A stretch of 64,000 bases of DNA from Platerodrilus igneus (GCA_036346225.1 JARFIW010000884.1:3954501-4018500); one strand, 5' to 3'. Shown: positions 21,120 through 32,789, counted from the stretch's first letter. A program made the numbers and translations. Notes: generated from the sequence alone by a model not told the origin.

Positions 21120-22010
21120 GCGACTCAAACTTTGAGATTCTATATGTGTGTTAATTGGGGTTAATCAGGTTAGAAGTTGCAAAGTAGTAATATTTAACAC
21201 AGACACCTTATGAAAAACAGCATTTCATATGTCACAGTTTGTGCCTTCGTGTTAATTTACCTGACTACGCAGGTTTGACAAAAGTTGGCTCAAAGGAGAT
21301 CCCGCGCAACTGCGTTTTTCCATAATCAAAAGTCCTTGGTGTAGTTTTACCTGACAACGCATGTTTTGGCAACCGTCGACAGAAAGAGATCCAGTGAACG
21401 CTTTCTTTCATAGCACAATATAATATTTATAAAGGAAAGTAAATTCAAGGAGTTTTAGATTATTACACAGTAAGAAAATTTAATGGAAATTGACACAAAA
21501 TCGGCATCCTCTATACACGTCTCCCCGTAATTGCGTCCTTTCTGGCCAGGAGTAGCAAAGTTGTAATATTTAATACAGACATATTATGGGAAGTACAGCA
21601 TCGCCTTGCTGACAGTCTGTGCCTTTGTGCTGTTTCGCTTGACAGCTCAGGTTTTGGCAATAGCTGGCACGAAGGAGATCGGGCTGAACTGCCTCTTATC
21701 ATAGCCGAAAATAATATTCATAGAAAAATGTGAATTTAACAAGTCTTAGATTAATACAAAACAAAAAGAATCAACGACAATTGACTCAAAACAAGCATTC
21801 TGTCTACTCGTTTCGCCCTAATTGGGGCTCATTAGGACAAGAGTAGCAAATTATAAAACTTAAAACAGACACCTTATGGGAAAAACAGCATCGCATATCT
21901 CGCAGACTGTGCCTTCGTGTTGATTTACCTGACTGCGGAAGTTTGGCAACAGTCGGCACAGAAGAGATATGGTTCAACTGCCCTGTTTTCATTAGTACAC
22001 ACCATTGCCG
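21120..22010 (+). repeat. Three diverged tandem repeats, period about 290 bp, plus a partial copy
   Basis: Units near 21121-21330, 21512-21710 and 21800-21990 share blocks such as GTGCCTTYGTGTT, CAGACACCTTATG and GGAGATC...CAACTGC, with a partial unit near 21340-21420. They directly follow the RTE-1 stop codon. Coding potential on either strand is unconvincing. They may be a 3' region of an element or old satellite sequence. Confidence 0.65.
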
Positions 22011-22156
22011 CATATTGAATGGTATAAGGATGTCATATATCTAACTCTTCACGTTTTCACAGAATTCGTCAATTAAACAGTACTTAAAAAAGGCAATAAA
22101 ACATTTAACTGTTTATGTAAAAACCTGTCAAACTTATGAATTAAATATGACTAGTT

Positions 22157-23818
22157 CTAATTTAACAAAGGTTCAAAATGATGACCATTATTTTGTAAAC
22201 ACAAGAATTCTTTGCTGAAAATTAGTCTAACTCTGGATAACATTTCTGACGTTAGAGTTAGAAAAGCTCCCGTTATTCGTTGCCTCATACCTTTTTGAGT
22301 AGTTGAAGGTATTAAGCAACTACTTGTATGTAGCCCCACAAAAAGAAATCGCTTCCAAGCGGTCTAGGGCACTTCACTGCCGCCTCTTTATTACCGCCAG
22401 TTCATTGCCGCCATGTTATTGCAAGACCATTTCATTGCAGGGACAACTCATTGCAGATCTAACTCATTGCCAGCCTACTTCACTAATAAATACTTGATTT
22501 GTATTAATTTTAAATTTCATATTTTAGGAAAATTTTGCAAATATACCTACGATTATATGATCAAGTTTGTATATGCAATTAAAAACATGTTGTGCCGCAG
22601 AGTCTGCGAGCACTGAATCATGCAAAATATCGTAACGTTGAATATTCGACCAAATTTCAAAGTCGACAGAATTTTTGAAATCAACCTTAAATTTCCCATA
22701 GGAATCCACTCTGAAATTACGAAGCATTTTGATTTATTTTAATAAAAAAACTTGCATTATTAGCCTATTTTAGTACTATATTGTAAGGTACCAATAAAAT
22801 AGATCGGCAATGAAATGGCCCCGCAATGAAATGACCTAACAATGAAATGGCCCGGCAATGAAATGGCGGCAATGAAGTGTCGGCAATGGAACGTCTCATT
22901 CTGTTTTCTAAACCATCTATTTGGAAACATGTTATTCAAAAAATTACAAACCTCACGATGATAATGAGGCGGAGCTCCATCTAATCGTAACCACGTGGTT
23001 CTTCTTTTCTCTAAAGGAACTTCCTCCAGCAACACTGGTAACTCATTTTCCAGAAAATTCATAAACATCAAACCATTTTACGGACCATTAAAAAAATAAG
23101 GGTCAATTAAATATGCACCCATAATTCCACACCGCACATTCACTGACCATTTATGCCGATTATTTATTATTCTGTATTGATGGGGGTTTGAAAATGAATA
23201 ATAATGGAAATTATGCCTGTTTACATGTCCGTTGTTATGAAAAGTGCATTCATCACTAAATAACAAATTGTCCAAAAAATTTTAATTTTCTGCTTCTTCC
23301 TCTAACATCCACATGCAAAATTCAATTCTCTTCTGGAACTCAATTCCATCAAGCTCTTGACATAGTAGAATTTTATAGGGACGAAATTCGTGTTTTTAAG
23401 TATTCTTGAAATACTTGGTTGGCTAATGTTTCAATTTTTGAATATCTGATTTTGACTCACATAGGGATTTTCATTAACTGAACCAATTACCGTAAAAATA
23501 TTATCCTCATTATCAGTTACAGATTTACTGTAATAGGCTTTTGTATTCGACACTTCCAGTGTCGTTAAACTGTTTTAAAACTTTGTTAAAAACTGTTGGT
23601 TTGGGCTGAGTTTTTTCCAGGTACCTTTGAGCATATACTCGGAAAACCAATAAACGATTTTCAGGACATTCACTCACTACAAGTATCACATCAATGCGTT
23701 TCTCTTTTTGGTAAATCTTCATATTACTAATTTTAGTCTGTAAAACAATAACAGCCCACGTAATAAATTCAAATAATAACAACAAACTTATTAACAATGT
23801 TGAATTTTTACCCTTCAT
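22157..23818 (-). pseudogene. Tc1/mariner-type transposase relic, interrupted
   Basis: At 23525-23746 is an N-terminal helix-turn-helix region (MKIYQKEKRIDVILV...NTGSVEYK), like the DUF4817 domain of insect transposases. At 23078-23275 is the first catalytic Asp (LFSDECTFHNNGHVNRH). At 22870-23070 is the second (WLRLDGAPPHY, then FPNRWF). After the inserted element, SDFFLWGYIQ near 22320-22350 is the third Asp block, and MRQRITGAFLTLTSEML near 22290 is the tail. All three Asp blocks are recognisable, but frame changes and the insertion inactivate it. Confidence 0.82.
22366..22895. mobile_element. Small insertion with inverted minisatellite-like ends
   Basis: The left end (22366-22480) carries about six spaced copies of a CATTGCCG-type motif. 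The right end (22795-22890) carries the inverse, GGCAATGAAATGG repeated at about 15-17-bp spacing. The centre (about 300 bp) is AT-rich and non-coding. It splits the host transposase between NRWF and the third Asp block, so it is a genuine insertion. I do not recognise the family; the two ends are mutually inverted arrays. Confidence 0.7.
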
Positions 23819-23935
23819 AATTTCATAGACAACTAGATAAATTATGACTTTTATTCAAAATTTAACTGCAGTATGCAAGTAATTAGCGAATATTGTGAAA
23901 ACGTGAAGAGATATAGAACATGCTTATAGGATTCG

Positions 23936-24691
23936 AAAGGGAATTAAGTTCGGCATTTAACAGTTTATTAAAAAATACAGGGTTGTATTTAAGTTAATTA
24001 ATTTGAACTTCGTAAGATTAAATTAGTTTTCTGAACACTCTGTATAAGATATTTAAGTTTTTATAATGGGAGGATAAACCATTATCAATTCTCACACTTC
24101 ACTCCAAATTTCGCCTAGATAGGCGTAATATTTGTTTTGTATCTAATATTTTAAAATTATGTTGTTTTTGAAAGAAATTAAATTACTTCAAAAACTTCAA
24201 GGTTTAGGAATAACAAACCTTAATAAAAAATATTTTGATCGTGGAATCCAAAAATGTAATGATATACAAAGACTTTTACTTAAAAAACTAAACCTTGTTA
24301 TTTTTTTAGTGTTTGGAGCAGCCTGTGTAATATCAAAATAATTTTAAAATGACTTTTAATATGTAATAGGCGGCACATTTTTTTGTTAATAATCAGAAGT
24401 GAAAATTCTGTTAAGATATTTGTATATGCGATTTCCCGTTTTAAGAGTATTTTTATGCATTGAACGTAAATTTATCTAAAATACGATCCTTGAATATGAA
24501 TTAAACTTCTTTTATAACCAAGCGTTTATGCGTCAAACGTAATTAATACATTCATACAGGGTATTTTACAAATATGTATTTGCATAAATAAATATCCAAG
24601 TAAATTGCTTCTTCTTGCATTTTCTTGAATATATAAAATGAAATCTTTGTCTTATGCTATAATATGTCCTTGTAATGACCTTTAATTACGG

Positions 24692-24735
<44 letters not shown>

Positions 24736-26865
24736 CTGTGGAACCTTAACAAAAATTCGTGCCCCTTTACTTGGGCCAACATAAAATTTTCAAAAAAAAT
24801 TAATAAAAAAATAACAAAATTTTCTTACACTACCTTCTTGAATGCCTCCTTATTTCTGCTCACCCTGACTAGCTCAGCAATCGGCTTCTTCTTGAATACC
24901 TATCATTTTAAGTACATTCTTTTCTCACACACACACAGTCAAATGAAATTACCACTCAAATAATGCAACAAACATACAACCTTTTTATTTACACATATTA
25001 ACAAGTTTCCATTATTAATAAAATATTTACACCTTGGTACAGACAGATTGCTAAAACTGTTACCAGCTCATTCATTAAATACTTTAATGATCTTGGTTTT
25101 AATATATTTCAACAAATTCTATATAATACGAGTAGATGCGCCTCACATGCAACCCTAGTTTGATTTTATTCTGGTCTATTTTGAGCTCATTATAACCCAG
25201 TTCCTCTAAATGCTTTTAAATCTTGTATTTTCATTAAAAACAAATTTAAAGACCCGTTTACTCCTTTACAACAACATTTTATATCATGAATAAACATTTA
25301 TATATCATCAATAAACCTTTTTAAATAATCAAGATTAATTATCCTGCACATATATCCCTTTAAACGAGCTTTTATGGTACTAAATACACCCCCAATAAGT
25401 CAAAACACTCAAACACAAAAATATCAACACAAATGTTTATACAAAAAACAGGAAATTAAGTTTCTTTACATGCAGTAGCCTTCGTTCCTCGTCATCTCTG
25501 AAGATGGTTACCAGAAACCCTCGTCGTTGTGTCCATATACTTCAATTATGCCTGGATTCAACTGATTCCCACCATCCAAATCTCTGCCACCACCTCTATT
25601 GTTCTACCCAGATATTAGCCTTGTCTCAAACGTAACATTCCATACCAAATATACTTTATGCATACAAATTTAGCTTTAGGTTTCGCTTACCCAAGCACCA
25701 TCCCTTCATTTAATAGAGTCGTTGTAGTAACGGCACCTTTTATCTAGACTTTAACACCAACTCGTGCAATATCACTTTTATTGCTTTAGCGGTACGTTAC
25801 TACAGCTTTACATATTTTCAAACAGGATGTTGTATGCAACTTTACCGAATACAAAATAATTAATACACAAGAGCATATACTATTAATTACATTGAAGATC
25901 TAAGCGCAATCTCAGATCTAAAAAGAAAGAGAGCTTTAATATCTTTGTTCGAGTATTTATATGCTTTTCACACTCCTCAAAGAACCTCTCTTCAGTAAAA
26001 AGCTTATTTTTAAAAACACTTCTACAAATTCTGAACGTAACGTCTGAAAATTTCCGAGATCATTATAATGTTACACTGAATTTTGTTTGATATCTCAACG
26101 GACGCGCGCTTCTCACAACTGCTTCGCCTTAAACCAATGATATCGTTTTCCCTCGTCACAACGCTCCACCTATCAGCTATCTTTCTCCGTTCTACCCATA
26201 TTTATTGTCTTATTTAGAAACCCCTCTTAAGCTACAGAAAATCGATATTGTTGTTGGCTTCATATTTACCCGTGTATTTCATACGTGACTTGTAGCCAAC
26301 GCTTTCTATATACGCTTCTCTGTCTGTCTTACATTATCGATCGTTTATTCCACTTAGTCTTCAAGGCACTTGTTATTTTAGCAGTTTATACATTGACCGT
26401 TGCAAACAAAATTCTATAGAATTTTGTGCTAACGTTCGTTCAAGTTTCCAGAACTTGACATTTTACCTAACAGATGTTCTTCGAAGTAATCGTCCGTTTA
26501 AAATAACAATTCCTAGTTTCTTTCCTTCTTAGTATTTGTAAACGAACATTTGCTTTTATGTAAATGGAAATATTTGCGTTTAAATTATTGATTTTGTATA
26601 CCTGAAAACTCCGTTTCTGCTTCCATTCGTTTGATTTAAAATTATTATAATTACTTATGCGTATCCTTGAGTTTTATGTACTCAAAAGCTTCTTCCCTTA
26701 TGCAATTTTAACATTCCAATTTAAAAATAGAAAAATATCTTAATAACCGTCCGTTTTCACTATATAAACTGACTAATGTGGCGCTTAAATAATTTGCTCC
26801 TATTTATATATACACAGTTGATAAAATTTTATTGTCTACACTTATTTAACTTATAATTCCACGAC
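23936..26865. other. No recognisable gene; AT-rich with a TA microsatellite
   Basis: Contains (TA)n at about 24692-24733 and a plus-strand short frame at 24733-24963 of no clear nature. Near 25497-25522 is a CTGAAGA...GAAA arrangement discussed among the findings. Otherwise nothing is identified. Confidence 0.4.
24692..24733. repeat. (TA)n microsatellite
   Basis: About 40 bp of uninterrupted TA dinucleotides. Confidence 0.95.
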
Positions 26866-27091
26866 AATATATATATATATATATATTTATTTATTTATAT
26901 ATATATAACAATTATTAAGATGAAATAATAACTTAGACTTTTATATGCAAAGCCAAAATGATCATTTTAAATCGAGCTAGTAATTGAAAGAAAGAAAATA
27001 TAAGGTCTTGGACAAGATTTGAACCTGCATCTCAGTTTTGCCGGAACTGTGCGTTAACCAATTAAGCCACCGAGACCGATGACTATAGCTA
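26866..27091 (-). repeat. SINE-2, left arm of a palindrome
   Basis: Inverted copy of the tRNA-derived SINE at 27095-27355. The tRNA-like head occupies 27004-27077 (minus) and the tail runs into TA-rich sequence near 26866-26906. It pairs with the right arm almost perfectly around a 3-base centre. Confidence 0.8.
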
Positions 27092-27094
27092 GTC

Positions 27095-27355
27095 TAGCTA
27101 TAGTCATCGGTCTCGGTGGCGTAATTGGTTAACGCACAGTTCCGGCAAAACTGAGATGCAGGTTCAAATCTTGTCCAAGACCTTATATTTTCTTTCTTTC
27201 AATTACTAGCTCGATTTAAAATGATCATTTGGGCATGGCATATAAAAGTCTAAGTTTTTAATTCATCTTAATAATTGTAATACGTTAGTATTTATCAAGT
27301 TACTTTGTGTAAAAAAACACTTAAAATATTTATATATATATATATATATATATAT
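27095..27355 (+). repeat. SINE-2, right arm of a palindrome (tRNA-derived)
   Basis: The head at 27110-27182 can fold as a tRNA: acceptor stem 6 of 7 pairs, D stem 4, anticodon stem 5 (CAGTT/AACTG) with a 7-base loop reading GGC at the anticodon position, T stem 5 with a 7-base loop. Pol III A box (TGGCGTAATTGG) and B-box-like GGTTCAAATCT are present. The tail of about 170 bp ends in (TA)n. The C at position 33 and the decayed B box argue against a working tRNA. Confidence 0.75.
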
Positions 27356-27397
27356 TAATACTTGGCTTATAGCCGTAATATTGAGCGTTGCTTCCTA

Positions 27398-27790
27398 GTA
27401 GAGTATTTAGTGACAAATCAACTCCTCGTTTCCACCAGAATCCCTCATTTCCACACACATCTGGACCAAAAAGTTTTCTTCGACTAACCATTTTTCATCT
27501 TTCGAGATAAATATATCTTAAATTTTTCATCTTTCGAGATAAATGAGCATTCTCATTTCCACACACGAGTTAAACCTATTTTTAAGATTTTTTTACCGCT
27601 GACATTCTGAACCAAATAGTTTTCTTCGTCTAACAATTTTTCATCTTTCGAGATAAACCTATCTTGTTTGGTATCAATTAATATTAGATTTTTCTCAGCT
27701 ACCCGAATCTCTTTAAATTTTTTAGATAGCTCCATCCCCCAGAGAGCTACCCCCATTTTAAGAGTTTTTACCTGTAGCCACTTTTGAGCG
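27398..27790. repeat. Inverted repeat, left member (partner 31575-31935)
   Basis: Matches the reverse complement of 31575-31935 over most of its length. Both contain three or more copies of CATCTTTCGAGATAAA (complement on the right). The spacing between members is about 3.8 kb. A further related copy lies at 27975-28090. Confidence 0.8.
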
Positions 27791-28699
27791 TTCTTATAAA
27801 TTTTTTTTAGTCATACAATACATCTTGTTAGCCTAGAATTTTACGCACATCCCGAATCTGTAAACAGATTTGCAATAGAACCACCCCCTGTAAAGTTATA
27901 CCCTTTTAAAGTCCGGAACCTTTAAATTTTGCTCTTTGCTCTATAAGCAAAACTAACAAGTAGTTTTCATCTTCGTCTAACCAATGCATCTTTCGAGATA
28001 AGCCTATCTTGTTTGGTATCAATTAACATTAGATTTTTCTCAGCTACCCGAATTTCTAGGAATTTTTCAGATAGCATCACCCCCAAGGGAGCTACCCGAA
28101 TTTAAAGATTTTTTTATCAATGTCGATTCCTAATCACCTCTCCTTTTTAATATCTACAGTCCTTTAACCAATACAAAGAAATAAGCACACAAAATTTCAA
28201 TAATTTATTTTATCCAATTTACAGTTTAATAAACTTATGGAATGCAATTTTACAAAGTATAACATTATTTCCTGTGTGTAGTCGAATCCAAGTAGTTTAA
28301 CCTGTAACAAAAAAAGATTAATGTGTTGTTTAAAAAGAGAGGAAACGTGTTTTCGGTCAATAAGACATATTATCGTTAACCTAGCAATATGAGAATAATG
28401 TAAATACATTCCAATGTAATGGGTTTTAAATATGTGAATGGGAAGGTCGACTTTTACGTAATCATCGCGTGGTTAATAATTAAGAAAACTGTATATAATT
28501 TCTTTTTAAACGTGTATATCTTCTCCAAACAAATGCGGTTATTACAATAGGAAAGTACGCTAAATGCAAGTCAATTAACAGCAATTTAATATTGCTTACT
28601 GACCTACCTTAATTAGGTTGCTGTGCTATTAGGAATAATGTACTTTTTGTTGTCCTCGCCCGACAAACTGATTTTATTAATTGGGTATAAAGTTGGTGT
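27791..28699. other. Repeat-derived, no gene seen
   Basis: 27843-27910 resembles 31420-31485 in direct orientation (AATCTGTAAAYAGATTT, then ACCACCCC and AAAGTTAT). 27975-28090 repeats part of the 27398-27790 unit. The remainder is AT-rich. Confidence 0.5.
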
Positions 28700-29209
28700 T
28701 TACATGGTTTCGCTTAAGACCTCGTACATATTTTCCAGATTACTAGAAGACGTTATATCCATACTTTTTGTGTTAAAGGATTTCACATCGGTAGTCTCTT
28801 CCCCCATTTTGGTGTAAACGCCGTAGAGTTCGCAATTGACCTTTATTGCTGTATGTTGTATTCTTTTTTTATTAAGTAATCGAATAAATCGTTCCTTCTG
28901 CTTCCAAAGAAACTTGAACACTCCATCGCCCACACTGGCATTCTTTATGCGATAGCTAACCATACGGATGTTAAACGCAGTGCTAACCATTTCTACACCA
29001 TCGTCGTTAATAGCGGTAACTGATGCATTTTTATGTTTGTTGCTCCGTAGATGACCAGGGTATGCAGACTTTAACACCTCCATATCGCACACTTTACACA
29101 TAATTCGTGGTTGTTTCGTACAAGACCCTTTAACAGCTGGCGGAGCTGAACGTTTACTGCTTAATAACATACCGTGCTGTTTTTCCTTGTCACGCTGTAA
29201 GTTGTCCAT
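28700..29209 (-). CDS. 169-codon zinc-finger frame, resembles start of virus-like mobile-element protein
   Basis: A clean frame beginning MDNLQRDKEKQHG. Residues about 38-60 form a C-x2-C-x11-H-x5-H finger (CKVCDMEVLKSAYPGHLRS). It is followed by a VSTAFNIRMVSYRI segment and a TAIKVNCELYGVY...KSFNTK segment. From memory, this order occurs in the N-terminal part of proteins annotated in arthropod genomes next to protein-primed type B DNA polymerases (Polinton- or virus-derived copies). The polymerase part is absent here, so this would be a truncated endogenous copy. No promoter or splice signals were identified. Confidence 0.5.
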   Translation of the reverse strand: MDNLQRDKEKQHGMLLSSKRSAPPAVKGSCTKQPRIMCKVCDMEVLKSAYPGHLRSNKHKNASVTAINDDGVEMVSTAFNIRMVSYRIKNASVGDGVFKFLWKQKERFIRLLNKKRIQHTAIKVNCELYGVYTKMGEETTDVKSFNTKSMDITSSSNLENMYEVLSETM

Positions 29210-29997
29210 TCTCGTAAAAGCGATACTGCAAGACCCAGAGTTTAAGTACTTTGCTGCCGACGGATGTATAAGCTTAACCGTGGACGATGATACACCACGA
29301 CATTTGTTCTGGAGCCGTTTGAGAGCATCCCTCCTGGTAAAGTAGACGTGACAGGGCTCGCATTTAAAAACGTTTAGTACAAAACAAAATCCGCACTATA
29401 AGACTTTGGTTAAACTTGTAATCGAACTAACTAAAAAGCTTACTCTAGCGTACCTGATTTATATTCCTTATAGAATGCATACCGAAGGTTTCCGAAGACG
29501 AGCGAACGATGTTGAAGATTCAGCGGGGGACTAAATGATGTCATAATCCTTGCTGCTCGTCCAATACATTTAGCGCCAATGCATGCACCTGGTTCGCATC
29601 GTCGATGGTGCGAGTGCAGTGAGTAGAAACACCGGAAAACGTCTTCCATGTTATACGGATTGCGCGCATATTAAAAATCCAAAAGGGTGGTAGCACACGC
29701 ACACAAATTGTGTGCAAGTCGTGCTGTAGAAGATGCAGTGCTACTATAACCAAAAACTTAATAAAAACACTTTAAACCATTACTAAGGAAATACCAACTT
29801 GTTGTCTACAGGATACTTACTAATAAAGCAATTCAATTTTAAATAACTTCTACGTCATATTTTAGGAAATGGAGGGCTGGAATATTTTCTAATTGAATCA
29901 CCAAGCGAAAGTATATGCTTAGCGGTATTAAAATTAACCATTAATTTCCAATTTTTACGACCGTGGTTAATTATAGATTAAAATTTAATTTGTGCAC
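29210..29997. other. No recognisable gene
   Basis: Slightly GC-richer near 29250-29350, with unassignable minus frames at 29440-29753. Confidence 0.4.
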
Positions 29998-30712
29998 GTT
30001 CGAGCTTCTTGTAAACTAACATATTTTATAGCAACAATGCGCTGTATAATACATGCATACCCCTTCGCCGCGCTACTGCTATTCTTGTAATTGCTAGAAA
30101 AAGTCACTCTCCTTTTTACTGTTAGGACCGATGCGAAGCACCTTTTTTTTTATACTTTCTATATCACATCGCGCACTTTTTCGTCTGATAATTAAATTTT
30201 GCTTCTGTAGGCTTTTACACTTTCGCATAGCGGTCGGCCGCACGTAATGATTTCTAGAACCGGTAAGTACTCGATATCATCCAAATAGAGAATTAGATGC
30301 TCGATGTCTGTCAACTTCCAATTCCCTCGTAAAAGGTAGAAAAAACTCAGTCAATCATCCATCTAACTTAAACTTCGACCCGCTCCTGTTCTGATAATTT
30401 ACAAACATTTTTCAAACGACAATGGGCTGAGAATTTTTAAACCTCCGAGGGATCTTTAAGTCGTAATCAATTACACATCCGAGCTACGCGTAAACTAACA
30501 TATTTTGCAGCAACTGTGCACTGTATAATACATGCATACCCCTTCTCTGCGCTACTGCTATTCTTGTAGTTGCTTGAAAAAGTCAGTCGCCCTTTTTACT
30601 GCTAGGGCTGCTAAAAAACACCATTCCATACTTTCTTTATAAGTGTAGCACATCGCGCACTTTTTTGTCGGATAATTAAATTTTTGTTTATGTAGGCTTT
30701 TACACTTTTGCA
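29998..30712. repeat. Direct duplication: 29998-30230 and 30472-30712
   Basis: Two copies of about 235 bp, offset by about 475 bp and clearly diverged by substitutions and small indels. They share TAAACTAACATATTTT, TGTATAATACATGCATACCC and ATCGCGCACTTTTT. No coding frame. Confidence 0.8.
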
Positions 30713-31574
30713 TATTTAAACATCTAATACGATCAATTAACCACTTTCGCTTATTCTAACAGAAACCATCATACATTCCGCGACACCGTTCTTTTTGATT
30801 CCAACGATCCTATGGGCTTCCACGCACTAACACCCGACGTATCTTTCCTACTATTTGTTAAAAAAACTACCGGCATCGCTATTGTGGACGTAAACAGATG
30901 TTTGTGGATGTGTACGAGAGTATGTAACCATATACATTAATCAGTCTAAGCTATTTTATTTAGTCCACGAAAACTACTATTATTTTTCTAAACCATAATT
31001 AATAATCGCCTTTATGGGTTCCACATTTCGACCATTTCCCAATGACTGGTGCTACGTACATGAAAACTTAAATTTCTTATTGGAGAGAATTCTTATTCTC
31101 CCACGCACTGCTGCGTAGCTGCATGCCTACCCCTTTTGGAGGTATATGCTCGTTATAGGTTGTAAGACCCTCGGTTTTACTTAACTACAATTCGTGAGAC
31201 CCCTTTAATCTTTTTAATCGTATCTTTCTCGCCTACAGTACAGTAGGACTTAGCCGTACTACCAACAAATTCTAATACTGGACCCCCATTAAATACGTCT
31301 TTAATTTTCCCTACAACTTTTTTTGTTGACAAGTGTTATATTGTATTTATTATACGCGGGATAGTCACTATTTTAAGATAAATATATTTTGCTAGGTATC
31401 AACTAATATTAAATTTTTCTAGGGACCCCCAAATCTGTAAATAGATTTTAAATAGGACCACCCCATATAAAGTTATGCCTTTTAAAGACTAATTTTTACC
31501 CATCTTTATTTAACTCCATCTTTAAAACCCTTTTTTTCGCTACTCAAGACATATGCTTTGACCAACCGTTTCCC
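30713..31574. other. No recognisable gene
   Basis: AT-rich; only the short direct match to 27843-27910 at 31420-31485 was noted. Confidence 0.4.
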
Positions 31575-31935
31575 TAGAAATCTAAAACCGCCGTGTCCCG
31601 CGAATACCACTTAGAAATTCTGGTAGCTGAGAAAAATCTAATATTAATTGATACCAAACAAGATAGGTTTATCTCGAAAGATGCAATGGCTAGACGAAGA
31701 AAACTATTTGGTTCAGACTGTCAGCGGTAAAAAAATCTTAAAAATAGGTTTATCTCGTGTGTGGGAATGAGGATGCTCATTTATCTCGAAAGATGAAAAA
31801 TTTAAGATATATTTATCTCGAAAGATGAAAAATGGTTAGTCGAAGAAAACTTTATGATCCAGATGTGTGTGGAAATGAGGGATTCTGGTGGAAATGAGGA
31901 GTTGATTCGTCACTAAATACTCTACTGTTTCTTTC
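31575..31935. repeat. Inverted repeat, right member (partner 27398-27790)
   Basis: Reverse complement of 27398-27790 with point differences. Includes three TTTATCTCGAAAGATG units. Confidence 0.8.
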
Positions 31936-32292
31936 TATATCTGACATAGGTCAAAAACTTGACAATGTTAGATATGATTGACACAAATGCTAAACGTAAT
32001 TGAAAGTTAGGTTTATATATAGTTCTGTACACGATTTAGATTTGTAAATTTCTCAATTATAGTCATCGGTCTCGGTGGCGTAATTGGTTAACGCACAGTT
32101 CCGGCAAAACTGAGATGCAGGTTCAAATCTTGTCCAAGACCTTATATTTTCTTTATTTCAATTACTTGCTCGATTTAAAATGATCATTTGGGCTTTGCAT
32201 TTAAAAGTCTAAGTTATTAATTCATCTTAATAATTGTAATACGTTAGTATTTATCAAGTTACTTTGTGTAAAAAAATCACACCTAAAATATT

Positions 32293-32356
<64 letters not shown>

Positions 32357-32743
32357 CTTGGCTTATAGCCGTAATATTGAGCGTTGCTTCCTGTCTATAT
32401 TTGACATAAGTCAAAAACTTGACAATGTTAGATATGATTGACACAAATGCTAAACGTAATTGAAAGTTAGGTTTATATATAGTTCTGTACACGATTTAGA
32501 TTTGTAAATTTCTCAATTATAGTCATCGGTCTCGGTGGCGTAATTGGTTAACGCACAGTTCCGGCAAAACTGAGATGCAGGTTTAAATCCTGTCCAAGAC
32601 CTTATATTTTCCTTCTTTCAATTACTAGCTCGATTTAAAATGATCATTTGGGCTTTTCATATAAAAGTCTAAGTTATTATTTCATCTTAATAATTGTAAT
32701 ACGTTAGTATTTATCAAGTTACCTTGTGTAAAAAAAACTACCT

Positions 32744-32785
<42 letters not shown>
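31934..32785 (+). repeat. 460-bp tandem duplication containing two SINE-2 copies
   Basis: Unit 1 (31934-32393) and unit 2 (32394-32785) both begin TCTATATYTGACATA and run through the SINE-2 head into TA repeats. The tRNA-like heads lie at 32069-32141 and 32529-32601. Differences between units are few, so the duplication is recent relative to most repeats here. Confidence 0.85.

Positions 32786-32789
<4 letters not shown>

Larger units (their letters stand above)
22025..23935 (-). mobile_element. Tc1/mariner-type element with split transposase
   Basis: Inverted ends share the core GTGAAAACGTGAAGAG: complement at about 22045-22070, direct at about 23895-23912. A minus-strand transposase relic lies between them. 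The element is interrupted at about 22366-22895 by a separate insertion with inverted minisatellite ends. Confidence 0.7.

Noticed and set aside
27110..27182. A functional tRNA-Ala(GGC) gene
   Set aside because: Position 33 is C, the B box deviates, and the same head with the same 170-bp tail occurs four times, so it is a SINE head.
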